NCBI GenBank assembly: GCA_023382675.1
Contig: JAHDWN010000014.1
Coordinates: forward strand, 23,451 to 87,450
DNA: 64,000 nt
From: Anaerolineae bacterium
Lineage (GTDB): Bacteria; Chloroflexota; Anaerolineae; Aggregatilineales; Phototrophicaceae
Direction of reading: 5' to 3'
The notes beneath the pieces are model-generated. The model saw only the letters and a list, made by a program, of their open reading frames with translations. It searched no databases and was not told the DNA's origin. The translations under genes and the position numbers were made by a program. Each line of letters begins with the position of its first letter. Position 1 is the stretch's first letter. Below, one piece after another: positions 33,880-42,066 of the stretch.

Positions 33880-35040
33880 ATGAGCGCCCGCCACATCTAT
33901 CTCGATCATTCCGCCACCACGCCGGTCGATCCGCGTGTGGTCGAGGCGATGCTGCCCTATTTCAGCGACATCTACGGCAATTCGCACTCCGCGCACAGCT
34001 TCGGGCAGCGGGCGGAGATGGCGGTCGAAGACGCGCGCGAGACGATGGCGCGGGTGCTCAACTGCAAGCCGTCAGAGATCATCTTCACCAGCGGCGGCTC
34101 GGAGAGCGATAACCTGGCGCTGCGCGGCGCGGGCTGGACACGCAAACGGGCTGACGGGCGCGATCATCTGATCACGTCGCCGGTCGAGCACAGCGCGGTC
34201 ATCCGCACGGTGGCGCAGATGGCCGAAGTGATGGGCTTCAGCGAGACGATCCTGCCGATTGGCAGCGATGGCATGGTTGACCCGGAAGACTTCGCGGGCG
34301 CGGTTACGCCGCAAACGTCGCTGGCGAGCCTGATGTACGCCAACAACGAAGTCGGCACGATCAACCCGATCCCGCACCTGGCGGCGCTGGCGCACGAGCA
34401 CGGCGTGTTGTTTCATACGGATGCGGTGCAGGCGGGCGGGCAGATGCCGCTCGACGTGCAGGCGCTCGGTGTTGACATGCTGAGTCTGTCGGCGCACAAA
34501 TTCTACGGGCCGAAGGGCGTCGGCGCGCTCTACGTGCGCGAGGGCATCGACCTGCTGCCGAGCCAGTCGGGCGGCATCCACGAGGATGGGCGGCGCGCGG
34601 GGACGCTGAACACGCCGGGCATCGTCGGCATGGCGAAGGCGCTCGAACTGGCGTATGCGGAGCATGATGCGCGCGTCGCGCATTACCAGACCTTGCGCGA
34701 TGCCTTGATTGACGGCGTGCTGGCGCGTGTGCCCGGCGCGCATCTGACGGGGCATCGCACGCAGCGGCTGCCTGGGCACGCGAGCTTCATCCTCGATGGC
34801 GTCGAAGCCAACATGCTGCTGGTGCATCTCGATCTCAAGGGCATTGCGGGGAGCAGCGGCAGCGCCTGTAAGACGGGCAATCCGGAGCCATCTGGCTTGC
34901 TGGTGGCGATGGGGTACACGCCGGAGCAGGCGCTCACCGGGCTGCGGTTGACCGTCGGGATGCAGACGACCGAGGCGGACATTGACTATACCATCGACGT
35001 GATCGCGGAGAGCGTCGAGAAAGTGCGGGCGCTGGCATGA
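33880..35040 (+). CDS. Cysteine desulfurase (NifS/IscS family)
   Basis: 386 residues. Starts IYLDHSATTPVDPRV. The PLP lysine is Lys207 in SLSAHKFYGPKG; the catalytic Cys330 lies in SSGSACKTGNPEPS, the longer flexible loop of IscS/NifS types. The enzyme takes sulfur from cysteine for Fe-S clusters or tRNA thiolation. mnmA, a user of such sulfur, is 11 kb away. AAGGAGAG precedes the ATG, and its stop overlaps the next gene by ATGA. No iscU/sufU scaffold gene is adjacent. Confidence 0.95.
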   Translation: MSARHIYLDHSATTPVDPRVVEAMLPYFSDIYGNSHSAHSFGQRAEMAVEDARETMARVLNCKPSEIIFTSGGSESDNLALRGAGWTRKRADGRDHLITSPVEHSAVIRTVAQMAEVMGFSETILPIGSDGMVDPEDFAGAVTPQTSLASLMYANNEVGTINPIPHLAALAHEHGVLFHTDAVQAGGQMPLDVQALGVDMLSLSAHKFYGPKGVGALYVREGIDLLPSQSGGIHEDGRRAGTLNTPGIVGMAKALELAYAEHDARVAHYQTLRDALIDGVLARVPGAHLTGHRTQRLPGHASFILDGVEANMLLVHLDLKGIAGSSGSACKTGNPEPSGLLVAMGYTPEQALTGLRLTVGMQTTEADIDYTIDVIAESVEKVRALA

Positions 35041-35480
35041 ACGAACTACTCGAAGATGCTCTCAAACGGACGACCCTATACACTGACGGCGGCCTGTACG
35101 CCTTCGCACAACTGCCCGCTGAGGCGGTGACGGACGCCACCCACATCCTCGCCGAACTGCCCGATCCGTTCAGCGCGCTGCTGATCGACAAGGACGAGAT
35201 CACGCTGGTGCTGCCGACTCATGCCTGGGACACCGTGGCGGCGCGTGTGCCTGGGGCGGTGCGCGAGCGCGACGACTACCGGCTGATCACGTTCGACGCG
35301 GTGCTGCCGCCGACACTGATCGGCTACATGGCCCATATCAGCGCGGCGCTGGCGGCGGCGGGCGTGCCGATCTTCCCGTTCGCTGCTTTCAGCCGGGATC
35401 ATCTGCTCGTCCCGGCCAGCCACTTCGATCAGGCGTGGGCGACGCTGATCCACGACGTCGGACTGCGGGAAGCGGAATAG
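35037..35480 (+). CDS. ACT-like small-molecule-binding protein
   Basis: 147 residues. Two consecutive ACT-like halves: residues about 15-70 (YAFAQLPAEAV, FSALLIDKDEITLVLP) and about 75-140 (YRLITFDAVLPPTLIGYMAH, ISAALAAAGVPIFPFAAFSR, DHLLVPASHFDQAWATL). This matches the COG3603-type ACT/CASTOR-like proteins that bind amino acids. It overlaps the cysteine desulfurase stop (ATGA), so it may sense cysteine or a related amino acid for that enzyme; this is inference from context. Confidence 0.78.
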   Translation: MNELLEDALKRTTLYTDGGLYAFAQLPAEAVTDATHILAELPDPFSALLIDKDEITLVLPTHAWDTVAARVPGAVRERDDYRLITFDAVLPPTLIGYMAHISAALAAAGVPIFPFAAFSRDHLLVPASHFDQAWATLIHDVGLREAE

Positions 35481-35483
35481 AAG

Positions 35484-35822
35484 GGTACTCAGTACTTGGT
35501 ACTCGGTACTCGGTACTGGGTTCAGTTAGGGTGCTCGGTGCTCAGTGCTCGGTTAGGTTTATCGTTCACGGTGCGGGAAGCAGTGATGCGTGATGAGTAA
35601 TGGGTAATTAGGGTGCTCGCTGCGCGGCGAATATGGGCGTGACCGAAGGCGATGCCACCGAGCTAATTGTTTCCAGCCCGCTTCAGGGGGCTTGATGTCC
35701 CTTAGCCGACTGGCTTCAGCCGTCGGCGATACTCGATGCTCAGAATCGTGAATAGCGAATGGCCAACGGCTCATAAGCCGACCGCCGAAGGCCAATACCC
35801 AATAGCCAAAGGCTAAAGACTG
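35484..35822. repeat. Long compound repeat region
   Basis: 35484-35577: GTACTCAGTACTTGGTACTCGG, then GTACTGGGTTCAG, then GTGCTCGGTGCTCAGTGCTCGG. 35675-35727: two hairpins (AGCCC/GGGCT and GCCGAC-T-GGC TTCA GCC-G-GTCGGC). 35755-35822: AATAGCGAATGGCCAACGGC, GCCGACCGCCGAAGGCCAATAC, CCAATAGCCAAAGGC words. The whole 347-base gap is repeats with no gene. Confidence 0.85.
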
Positions 35823-35827
35823 AATCA

Positions 35828-36202
35828 ATGGACATTCCGATCTTTCCCAGCACTGAAGCGCCGAAGCCGCGCGAGGAAGTGCGCATCGAAGCGCTGGACA
35901 TCGCACTCTATCGCGACCGGATGCGCGTGCTCGTCCACATCCACGTGACGCCGTTCATGGAGCGGCCGAATCTGCTGATCATGGTGCGCGACGCCAACGA
36001 CCGGCTCGTGGGCGAGCTGAACGTGATCGAGACAATGCATAACGACATGGAGTTCACGCTGCATCTGCGCGGCGTGACCGACCCGACCGGCTGGTACACC
36101 GCCGAGGTCGATCTGTTCTACGAGACGCGCCATCCCCCGCTGGATACACGCGTGGAAGCCTTCGAGATCCCGGCATCCGCGCCGGACGAGGATGAGCTAT
36201 GA
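35828..36202 (+). CDS. Uncharacterised beta-rich protein paired with a JAMM protease
   Basis: 124 residues. Pattern of alternating hydrophobic strands (RMRVLVHIHVTPF, NLLIMVRDANDRLVGELNV, DMEFTLHLRGV, GWYTAEVDLFYE) suggests a beta-sandwich. Acidic C-terminus DEDEL. No domain is recognised. It overlaps the next gene by ATGA (36199-36202), so the two are coupled and the protein may be a partner or substrate-carrier of the JAMM protease. Confidence 0.7.
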   Translation: MDIPIFPSTEAPKPREEVRIEALDIALYRDRMRVLVHIHVTPFMERPNLLIMVRDANDRLVGELNVIETMHNDMEFTLHLRGVTDPTGWYTAEVDLFYETRHPPLDTRVEAFEIPASAPDEDEL

Positions 36203-36744
36203 GCAGCGCGATCTGGCTGCGACCGGCGCTGGCGGCGCAGATCCTCGATCATGCGCGGGCAGATGCGCCGCGCGAAGCCTGCGGCCTGTTGATCGGGCGC
36301 GGCAGGGCGGTCGAGCTGGTCGTGCCCGCGCGCAATGCTGCCGACGACGCGACGCGCTTCTTCCGGCTGGATGAGCGCGATCTGGTGCGTGGCGTGTTCG
36401 ACGCCGAGCGACGCGGGCTGGAATTGATCGGCTTCTATCATTCGCACCCGGACGGCGTGGCGATGCCCTCGCCGACCGACATCGCGCAGAGCTATTACCC
36501 CGACGCCATCCACGTGATCGCCGGGCTGCGTTCCGCTGCGCCGCTGGCGGCGTGGCGGCTGCGCTACGGCGAGGCCGAGCGGATCACGCTTCACGTGGCC
36601 GATCAGCCGCCGGTCGCGCCGGATGCCGTGGGCGGGCGCAGCGTGCGCCTGGCGGTCGTAATCGCGGCGCTGCTGGCGCTGGCGCTGACGATTGCGGCGT
36701 CGCTGGCGCTGCTGCCACCTGCGCCGAAAATCCCCGTGCCATAA
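36199..36744 (+). CDS. JAMM/Mov34-type metalloprotease with C-terminal membrane anchor
   Basis: 181 residues. The JAMM site is complete: Glu26 in PREACGLLIG, His81 and His83 in YHSHPDGVAMPSPTD, with Ser91 and Asp94. Bacterial relatives act on ubiquitin-like sulfur carriers or process small proteins. Unusually, residues about 150-172 form a hydrophobic helix (VVIAALLALALTIAASLALL) after a short linker, leaving a Pro-rich tail, so the enzyme is tail-anchored. It sits 1 kb downstream of a cysteine desulfurase, which suggests sulfur-carrier processing, but no ThiS/MoaD gene is seen. Confidence 0.88.
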   Translation: MSSAIWLRPALAAQILDHARADAPREACGLLIGRGRAVELVVPARNAADDATRFFRLDERDLVRGVFDAERRGLELIGFYHSHPDGVAMPSPTDIAQSYYPDAIHVIAGLRSAAPLAAWRLRYGEAERITLHVADQPPVAPDAVGGRSVRLAVVIAALLALALTIAASLALLPPAPKIPVP

Positions 36745-36785
36745 AGCGGAGGAATTCGCCGCTATCTGCCACCCATGAGTAGAAT

Positions 36786-38087
36786 TCAAGCGCGCACGGG
36801 AACGCGCGACGCACGAATGCCCAACGACTCGATCAACGCGACGGTGTTGGCGACGCCATCTTCGGCGCGGATGTTTGCGCCCAGCGCCTCGGCGTTCTGG
36901 CGGATGGCGGGTTTCGTCGTCACTTCGCGGATGGCCGCGGCCAGTTTTTCTGCCGTCAGCTGCTTTTGCGGGATGGGCTGGCTGCCGACACCGAGTTCGT
37001 AGACGCGCTGCCCCCAGAACGGCTGATCGCCCATGAACGAGCAGGTGACCGTTGGCCGACCGGCGCGTAAACCGGCTGCCGTCGTGCCCGCGCCGCCGTG
37101 GTGGACGACCGCCGCCACGCGCGGGAAGAGCCAGTCATGCGGCGCCTGATCGATCTGGAAGATCGTCTCCGGCAGAGCGCCCGCCTGGAGGCCGCCCCAG
37201 CCGGTGGCGATGATGCCGCGCACATTCGCCTGCCGCAGCGCGTCGATGACGATATTCGCCAGCCGCTGCGGGTTGCGCCCGGCCATGCTGCCGAAGCCGA
37301 CGTAGACCGGCGGCTCTCCGGCGTCAAGAAACGCCTGCAACTCGGCTGGCGGCTGCCAGTCGTTCGCCTGATCCAGAAACCAGAAGCCGTTGACGTAGGC
37401 AAAGTCCGGCCAGTCGTGCGGGCGCGGGATCATATGCTGGCTGTAGGCGTGCAGCACCGGGACAGGTCGCCCGGCTACCTCCGCGAGCACATCCTGCGAA
37501 CGCGGCAGCTTGCCGAGGCCGAGTGTCTCTGCGCGGAACGTGTTGATCATGCCGCGGTACGAGCTGTAGCCCATGTTCACCAGTTTGTAGCCCAACTTGT
37601 TGTAGCCGCCGCCCAGCTTCAACGCCGGGATGCCGATCGGCGGCATGTCCGCCGTGGGCACAATCATCGGCACCGACGCCGTCAAGATGGCAGGCACGCC
37701 GAGTTTTTCCGCGATATGGGGCACGCCAAAGGCTTTGGGATGATAGATGATCAGATCCGGTTCCGCAGTTTGGGCGGCGGCCCAGGTTTCTTTCAGGATC
37801 TGCCGGTAGATGCGGTTGCTTTCTTTGGCCAGCTTGATCATCGTCTTGACCGAACCGAAGACACCGGCAGCCTCTTCCATCGCTGCGCGGCCCTCGGCTG
37901 TATCCATGAGATCCAGGAGTTCGTTGTTCAGATAGCCATAGCGCAGGCCGTGCCCGGTGATGAAAGACTCAAAGCTGGCGGCGGTGCAGACGGTGACGGT
38001 ATGCCCCGCCGCCAGCAAGCCTTTGCCCAGTGCGACATACGGCTGGACATCGCCCCGTGAGCCAAGGGTGACGATCAGGATGTTCAT
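36786..38087 (-). CDS. GT1-family glycosyltransferase (sterol/macrolide glucosyltransferase-like)
   Basis: 433 residues. N-terminal MNILIVTLGSRGDVQPYVAL is the typical acceptor-domain start of UDP-glucose:sterol glucosyltransferases. The nucleotide-sugar motif appears late: VHHGGAGTTAAGLRAGRPTV, then FMGDQPFWGQRVYELGVG. By family it transfers a sugar to a lipid, sterol or macrolide. It follows a TetR gene by 12 bases on the same strand, so it is likely TetR-controlled and may be involved in detoxification or glycolipid synthesis. Confidence 0.93.
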   Translation of the reverse strand: MNILIVTLGSRGDVQPYVALGKGLLAAGHTVTVCTAASFESFITGHGLRYGYLNNELLDLMDTAEGRAAMEEAAGVFGSVKTMIKLAKESNRIYRQILKETWAAAQTAEPDLIIYHPKAFGVPHIAEKLGVPAILTASVPMIVPTADMPPIGIPALKLGGGYNKLGYKLVNMGYSSYRGMINTFRAETLGLGKLPRSQDVLAEVAGRPVPVLHAYSQHMIPRPHDWPDFAYVNGFWFLDQANDWQPPAELQAFLDAGEPPVYVGFGSMAGRNPQRLANIVIDALRQANVRGIIATGWGGLQAGALPETIFQIDQAPHDWLFPRVAAVVHHGGAGTTAAGLRAGRPTVTCSFMGDQPFWGQRVYELGVGSQPIPQKQLTAEKLAAAIREVTTKPAIRQNAEALGANIRAEDGVANTVALIESLGIRASRVPVRA

Positions 38088-38099
38088 GGGTTGACCTCG

Positions 38100-38798
38100 T
38101 TATGCCTGTTCTGACTCTTCGTGCTGTTCGACCTGCTGGCGGGTCACGTCGAAAATCTGGCGGATAATCGCCTTGCCGATCTCACTGTCAACGCCGTCCG
38201 GCGTCAGCGCGCGATCCATGATCGTGGCAATGCCCTCGATCAGGTCATCGAGCGGCGGGATTTCGTGCGCGGGGACGACCTCATCCATGCCGATCATGCC
38301 AAACGCCAGCATGTTCATGATGTGGGCGATGACTTTGGCGTCGATGTCCTGGCGCAGCGCCCCGGCGTCCTGCATCCGTTTGACGAATTCGTAGCGCGGC
38401 GACCGGTTTTCGCCGATCTGGACGCTGCGAAAGAAGTTGTCCGGCTTGCGCAGGTAATTGCCGAAGACACGGCCATCCTGCCGGAACGTCGCCGACAAGA
38501 ACGGGCTGCTGGCAAGGGAATAGAGCATGTTCTTGTACATGCCGCCGATCCTGCCGCCGTCCGGGTCGGCCTCGATGCGCTGCAGCCAGTCTTCGGCGAA
38601 ACGCTGCATCTCGCGCAGGATCAGATGCTCCAGGAGATCTTCCTTGTTGGCGAAGTGCAGGTAGATCGCACCCTGGCTGACGCCAGCGTCGCGCGCGATG
38701 TCGCTGACCGCCGTCTTGTCATAGCCATAGTGGCTGAACAGGTTGGCGGCAGCGTCGAGGATGCGTTGTTCGCGTTCCGTGTTGCCCGATTTTGCCAT
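38100..38798 (-). CDS. TetR-family regulator of the glycosyltransferase operon
   Basis: 232 residues. The N-terminal HTH is clear: REQRILDAAANLFSHYGYDK, TAVSDIARDAGVSQGAIYLH, FANKEDLLEHLI. The ligand domain is helical with no recognisable pocket signature. ATG 38798 has AAGGG upstream. An inverted repeat at 38820-38847, 22 bases before the start, is its likely operator and implies autoregulation. It is the first gene of a two-gene operon. Confidence 0.93.
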   Translation of the reverse strand: MAKSGNTEREQRILDAAANLFSHYGYDKTAVSDIARDAGVSQGAIYLHFANKEDLLEHLILREMQRFAEDWLQRIEADPDGGRIGGMYKNMLYSLASSPFLSATFRQDGRVFGNYLRKPDNFFRSVQIGENRSPRYEFVKRMQDAGALRQDIDAKVIAHIMNMLAFGMIGMDEVVPAHEIPPLDDLIEGIATIMDRALTPDGVDSEIGKAIIRQIFDVTRQQVEQHEESEQA

Positions 38799-38819
38799 CG
38801 TCGCCCTTGATCTTGATAC

Positions 38820-38847
38820 TTTGACGATTTTTGCACATTTCGTCAAA
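38820..38847. promoter_or_regulatory. Candidate TetR operator
   Basis: TTTGACGA and TCGTCAAA, 8-base arms with a 12-base spacer (TTTTTGCACATT). On the minus strand the outer arm supplies a TTGACG -35-like hexamer. Confidence 0.6.
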
Positions 38848-38877
38848 TCGTACTGCTGAAAGCCTGGGAAGTCAATA

Positions 38878-38994
38878 ATGAGGGCGTTCCGAGGGCTGGA
38901 TCGGCAGAGCCGGGAAGTCAGCCTGGCCGCGCTGATCGTGCTGATGCCGCTGGCGCTGGGCGTGCTGCACGTCGCCGCGCTCAGTGGACGGTGA
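38878..38994 (+). CDS. Possible 38-residue single-helix protein or gene relic
   Basis: MRAFRGLDRQSREVSLAALI then VLMPLALGVLHVAALSGR. It has one hydrophobic helix and GGGAAG upstream of the ATG. The D-R-x-x-R-E plus helix pattern vaguely recalls the end of NuoM-type complex I subunits, so a relic is possible. Confidence 0.3.
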   Translation: MRAFRGLDRQSREVSLAALIVLMPLALGVLHVAALSGR

Positions 38995-39109
38995 GCCTCA
39001 CTCCGGTGATGCATCACGCCTAGCTCGGCGCTGACCTCTATCGTCCGGCGAAGCAGGCTGCGTTAAACTCGAAGCAAGAATATTGTTCATCGAGTAAGCG
39101 AGTTTAAAC

Positions 39110-39952
39110 ATGTCCAAATCTACCGGCACCAAGGGGAAGGTCGTCAAGAAGCCGACAGACGAGAAGCTCAACCAGAAATTCTACGAAGCAGAACTGCGGC
39201 GGCTGCAATTCGAGCTGGTCAAGCTGCAATACTGGATCAAGGATCAGGGCCTGCGTGTGATCGTGCTCTTTGAAGGGCGCGATGCGGCGGGCAAGGGTGG
39301 GGTGATCAAGCGCATTATCGAGCCGCTGGATGCGCGCGGCTACCGGGTGGTCGCGCTGCCGAAGCCCTCCGATGTCGAACGCACGCAGTGGTATTTTCAG
39401 CGTTATGTCGCGCATTTCCCGTCGGCGGGCGAAATAGTGCTGTTCGACCGCAGTTGGTACAACCGGGCCGGGGTCGAGCGCGTGATGGGCTACTGCACCG
39501 ACGAGGAATACTGGGAGTTCCTGTGCTCCTGCCCGGATTTCGAGCGGATGCTGGTACGCTCTGGCATCATCCTGCTCAAATATTACCTGTCGGTCAGCGA
39601 CGAGGAACAGGAAAAGCGCTTTCAATCGCGGGCAAAAGACCCCACCCGGCGCTGGAAACTCAGCCCGGTGGATCTGGAGACACGGCTGCGCTGGGTCGAA
39701 TACTCCAAAGTCAAAGACATCATGCTGGAACACACCGACATCCCGGAAGCGCACTGGTATCAGATCAAATCTGACGACAAGCGCCGCGCCCGCTTGATCT
39801 GCATCCGGCATCTGCTGGAGCACATCCCCTACGAGGATGTCATTCCCGGCGCGCTCGAACTGCCGCCGCGCCCGCCACGAGACAAGCACTACGTGCGCCC
39901 GCCGCTGGATCGGCACATCATCCTGGTCGATCCATACGATGGCCATCATTAA
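39110..39952 (+). CDS. ppk2: Polyphosphate kinase 2 (PPK2)
   Basis: 280 residues, a single-domain PPK2. Walker A-like FEGRDAAGKGGVIKRI, the lid/Walker B region VLFDRSWYNRAGVERVMGYC, and the conserved RRWKLSPVDLETRLRW and AHWYQIKSDDKRRARL segments are all present. The enzyme moves phosphate between polyphosphate and nucleotides, usually making GTP or ATP from the diphosphate. The N-terminus is basic and disordered. It is flanked upstream by a small candidate ORF and downstream by a repeat element. Confidence 0.95.
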   Translation: MSKSTGTKGKVVKKPTDEKLNQKFYEAELRRLQFELVKLQYWIKDQGLRVIVLFEGRDAAGKGGVIKRIIEPLDARGYRVVALPKPSDVERTQWYFQRYVAHFPSAGEIVLFDRSWYNRAGVERVMGYCTDEEYWEFLCSCPDFERMLVRSGIILLKYYLSVSDEEQEKRFQSRAKDPTRRWKLSPVDLETRLRWVEYSKVKDIMLEHTDIPEAHWYQIKSDDKRRARLICIRHLLEHIPYEDVIPGALELPPRPPRDKHYVRPPLDRHIILVDPYDGHH

Positions 39953-39978
39953 TTCGTGCAATCTCAGAGTAGATAACT

Positions 39979-40166
39979 TTAATGTGCTGTTGGCGAATTA
40001 ATCTTTCTCTCTTTTAACCCTCACCCCGTCGCTTTGCGCCGCCCCTCTCCCTGAGGGCCGAGGGGTTAATAGCGCGCTTACTCCCCTTCTCCATGAGGGA
40101 GAAGGGGCCGGGGGATGAGGGCAAGAAGTCATTTCATGAGTTCGCCAACAGCATCCTTAATGTGCT
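39979..40166. mobile_element. MITE-like element with inverted ends
   Basis: Inverted arms GCTGTTGGCGAA (39986-39997) and TTCGCCAACAGC (40141-40152) enclose two palindromic blocks: the first with CCCCTCTCCCT...GAGGGCCGAGGGG (about 40030-40068), the second with CTCCCCTTCTCCATGAGGGAGAAGGGG (about 40081-40108). Direct repeats TTAATGTGCT flank at 39979-39988 and 40157-40166 and could be the target duplication. It is non-coding, about 188 bases. Confidence 0.7.
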
Positions 40167-40170
40167 TTCA

Positions 40171-40240
40171 TCCCCACCCCTAAACCTGCGGTTCGTCCCC
40201 TCCCCATCGCGATAGGGAGGAGAATGAGGGGAGGGGACAC
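40171..40240. repeat. Dispersed palindromic intergenic repeat, copy 2
   Basis: Shares TCCCCACCCCT, the TCCCCTCCCCATCGC core and GAATGAGGGGAGG with copy 1 at 677-748. It directly abuts the MITE-like element. Confidence 0.8.
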
Positions 40241-40309
40241 ATTCAAACACAGTGCTTTATCCTGCATCAGGAATTCGCCTGCATCAATCATCGCGCTAAG
40301 GAAATCCAC

Positions 40310-41365
40310 GTGAGGACATTCATTTTCCCGTTCGTGAACACGCTGATCTTCGGCGCGCTCTTCTTCGTGGTCGGCTATTACCTCAACGATGTACTCAAGT
40401 GGCTGCTGATTGGCGCGGGCATTGGCCTGGGCATCGGGCTGCTGGTCGAGTGGGTGACGAAAGCCCTGGGCGGCTGGGTCTACCGGCGGCGTGTGCTGCT
40501 GGCCGCGCTGCTGGAGATCGTCCTCATCATCGCCTTCATCGGCCCGCTGGCGATGGTGCTGGCGATGACGGGCGGGCGCGCGGAGGCGATCTGCTGCATC
40601 GAGGCGAGCGGCCTGGGCGACGCGGTCGAGGCGGTGCGCATCCCGGTCGCTGATGGCGAGACGCTGGCCGGTTGGTATGCGCCGCCTGCGCCGGAGAAAC
40701 AGGGCGCGGTGATCCTGGTGCTGCATGGCTCACAGGCGAACCGGCTGGGGTCGCTGCCGCACGCGCAGGCGCTGCACGAGGCAGGCTACGGTGTGCTCGT
40801 CTACGATCAGCGGGCGCTGGGCGAGAGCACGGGCAGCCGCACGTCGTTCGGCTGGTATGACGCGCGCGACATCAGCCCGATCATCGACTACCTGGCGGCG
40901 CGACCGGAAGTGGATGGCAAGCGCATCGGGGGAGTCGGCCTGTCATTGGGCGCGTACATTCTGCTGGCGGCGGGGCCGGACGAGCCGCGCCTGCGCGCGA
41001 TCTGGGCGGATGGGTTGGGGCCGAATCACATCGACGATTTTCCCCCAATGCGCGATGCGGGCGAGGAGTTCATCAAGTTCATCAACCGGCAGATGATCTG
41101 GGCGGCGGCGGTGTATCTCGGCATCGACGACCCGGCGCGTTTCACGGACGCGATCCCCGCGTTCGCCCCACGTTCGCTGACACTGATCGCGGGCGGCCTG
41201 GACCCGTTCGAGACGCGCGCCAACGATCATCTCCAGCAGTTCCTGGGCGCGAACGGCCGCTACTGGCTGATCGAGAACGCGCCGCACGTCGGCGGCCTGT
41301 GGACGCTGCCGGAGGCATATCGCGCGCGCATGATCGCGTTCTTCGATGGGGCGCTGGGGGGATAG
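40310..41365 (+). CDS. Membrane-anchored alpha/beta hydrolase
   Basis: 351 residues. The first 95 residues hold three hydrophobic segments (FPFVNTLIFGALFFVVGYYL; WLLIGAGIGLGIGLLV; VLLAALLEIVLIIAFIGPLA). The hydrolase domain follows: VILVLHGSQANR (oxyanion), GVGLSLGAYILL (nucleophile Ser in G-x-S-x-G), then GGLDPFE (acid) and ENAPHVGGL (His). By family it is an esterase or peptidase-like enzyme displayed at the membrane. The start is GTG 40310 with AAGGAAA upstream. Confidence 0.88.
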   Translation: MRTFIFPFVNTLIFGALFFVVGYYLNDVLKWLLIGAGIGLGIGLLVEWVTKALGGWVYRRRVLLAALLEIVLIIAFIGPLAMVLAMTGGRAEAICCIEASGLGDAVEAVRIPVADGETLAGWYAPPAPEKQGAVILVLHGSQANRLGSLPHAQALHEAGYGVLVYDQRALGESTGSRTSFGWYDARDISPIIDYLAARPEVDGKRIGGVGLSLGAYILLAAGPDEPRLRAIWADGLGPNHIDDFPPMRDAGEEFIKFINRQMIWAAAVYLGIDDPARFTDAIPAFAPRSLTLIAGGLDPFETRANDHLQQFLGANGRYWLIENAPHVGGLWTLPEAYRARMIAFFDGALGG

Positions 41366-41700
41366 CTGAGGGTAATTGGCGGCTGGGTATTGACTTTCGG
41401 CGGATAGATACCCTGGCGGTGCTGCTTGTGGGGCTGATGTGCTAAAGCGCGTGCAAGGAGATGTCTGGCAAGCCTCAACGACGTCGGCCAGCCAGGGGGC
41501 CTGCTCCAGACACCACCTGGACGCAGCACTCGCCCGTTCCTCCGGATCGCTCCCCCAGCGCTCCCAGAGGCGGTCAAACTCTTGAGCTGATGATGCGTTT
41601 GTACTTGTTGGTTTCTGGATGAAATCATCCATACCCATGACTCACGCCCTTACAGTTGGGCGCAAGCGGGCATGGGTGTTATGTTAATGTGGGGTAAAAA
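41366..41700. other. Gap without a clear gene
   Basis: 41372-41405 contains TTGGCGGCTGGG / TTTCGGCGGATAG repeat words. On the minus strand a frame from 41638 (MGMDDFIQKPTSTNASSAQE, LWERWGSDPEERASAA) has AAGGG before its ATG but runs on into the hydrolase gene, so it is at best a truncated relic. Confidence 0.5.
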
Positions 41701-41726
41701 CTACTTGCCTTCGCTGGAATTGTGGT

Positions 41727-41836
41727 ACAATTCCAATGAACAAAGGGGTTCTATTATGCCCCAACATAACTGCCCGCTCACGCGGGTCTATGTAGCAAAC
41801 ACCCGTGGTCGCCAAACTCAGCGGGTGTTTTGCATT
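41727..41836 (+). ncRNA. Duplicated hairpin element, copy 1 (possible small RNA)
   Basis: Begins ACAATTCCAATGAACA and folds into three stems: GGGG/CCCC (about 41745-41762), CCCGC/GCGGG (about 41773-41786) and AAACACCCG/CGGGTGTTT (41797-41830), the last followed by TTGCATTT like a terminator. TACAAT at 41726-41731 with TTGCCT 15 bases upstream could be a promoter, but would overlap the shared region. A second copy is at 42067-42178. Confidence 0.45.
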
Positions 41837-41878
41837 TCTCCTAGAGAAGAGTATAGCAGATATCAGGCGCGGAGGGGA

Positions 41879-41940
41879 TCGGACACACGCGTGTACCACA
41901 TCGCGTTCATCCCGAAGTACCTGCGATTTGGGAGATTGGG
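41879..41940 (+). mobile_element. Possible IS200/IS605 transposase relic
   Basis: The frame encodes SDTRVYHIAFIPKYLRF, which resembles the N-terminal Y1-transposase motif (xHxVYxxxYHxVFxPKYRR). No catalytic Tyr or full-length frame remains. The match is short, so this is tentative. Confidence 0.3.
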
Positions 41941-42066
41941 GCAAAAAATCACCCATCGCCGACGCAAGATGACAATGCGGCGTCATGACACGAACCGGCG
42001 CACGCTATAAGTTGGTCGGGCTATTTCTTCCATTGGTCGGAGAATCTATACTGCGTGAGGTTTGAA

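Noticed and set aside
40943..41638. A 231-codon minus-strand frame opposite the alpha/beta hydrolase
   Set aside because: Most of it is antisense to a clear hydrolase gene. Only the first 80 residues look gene-like, so it is at best a truncated relic and is described in the gap note.
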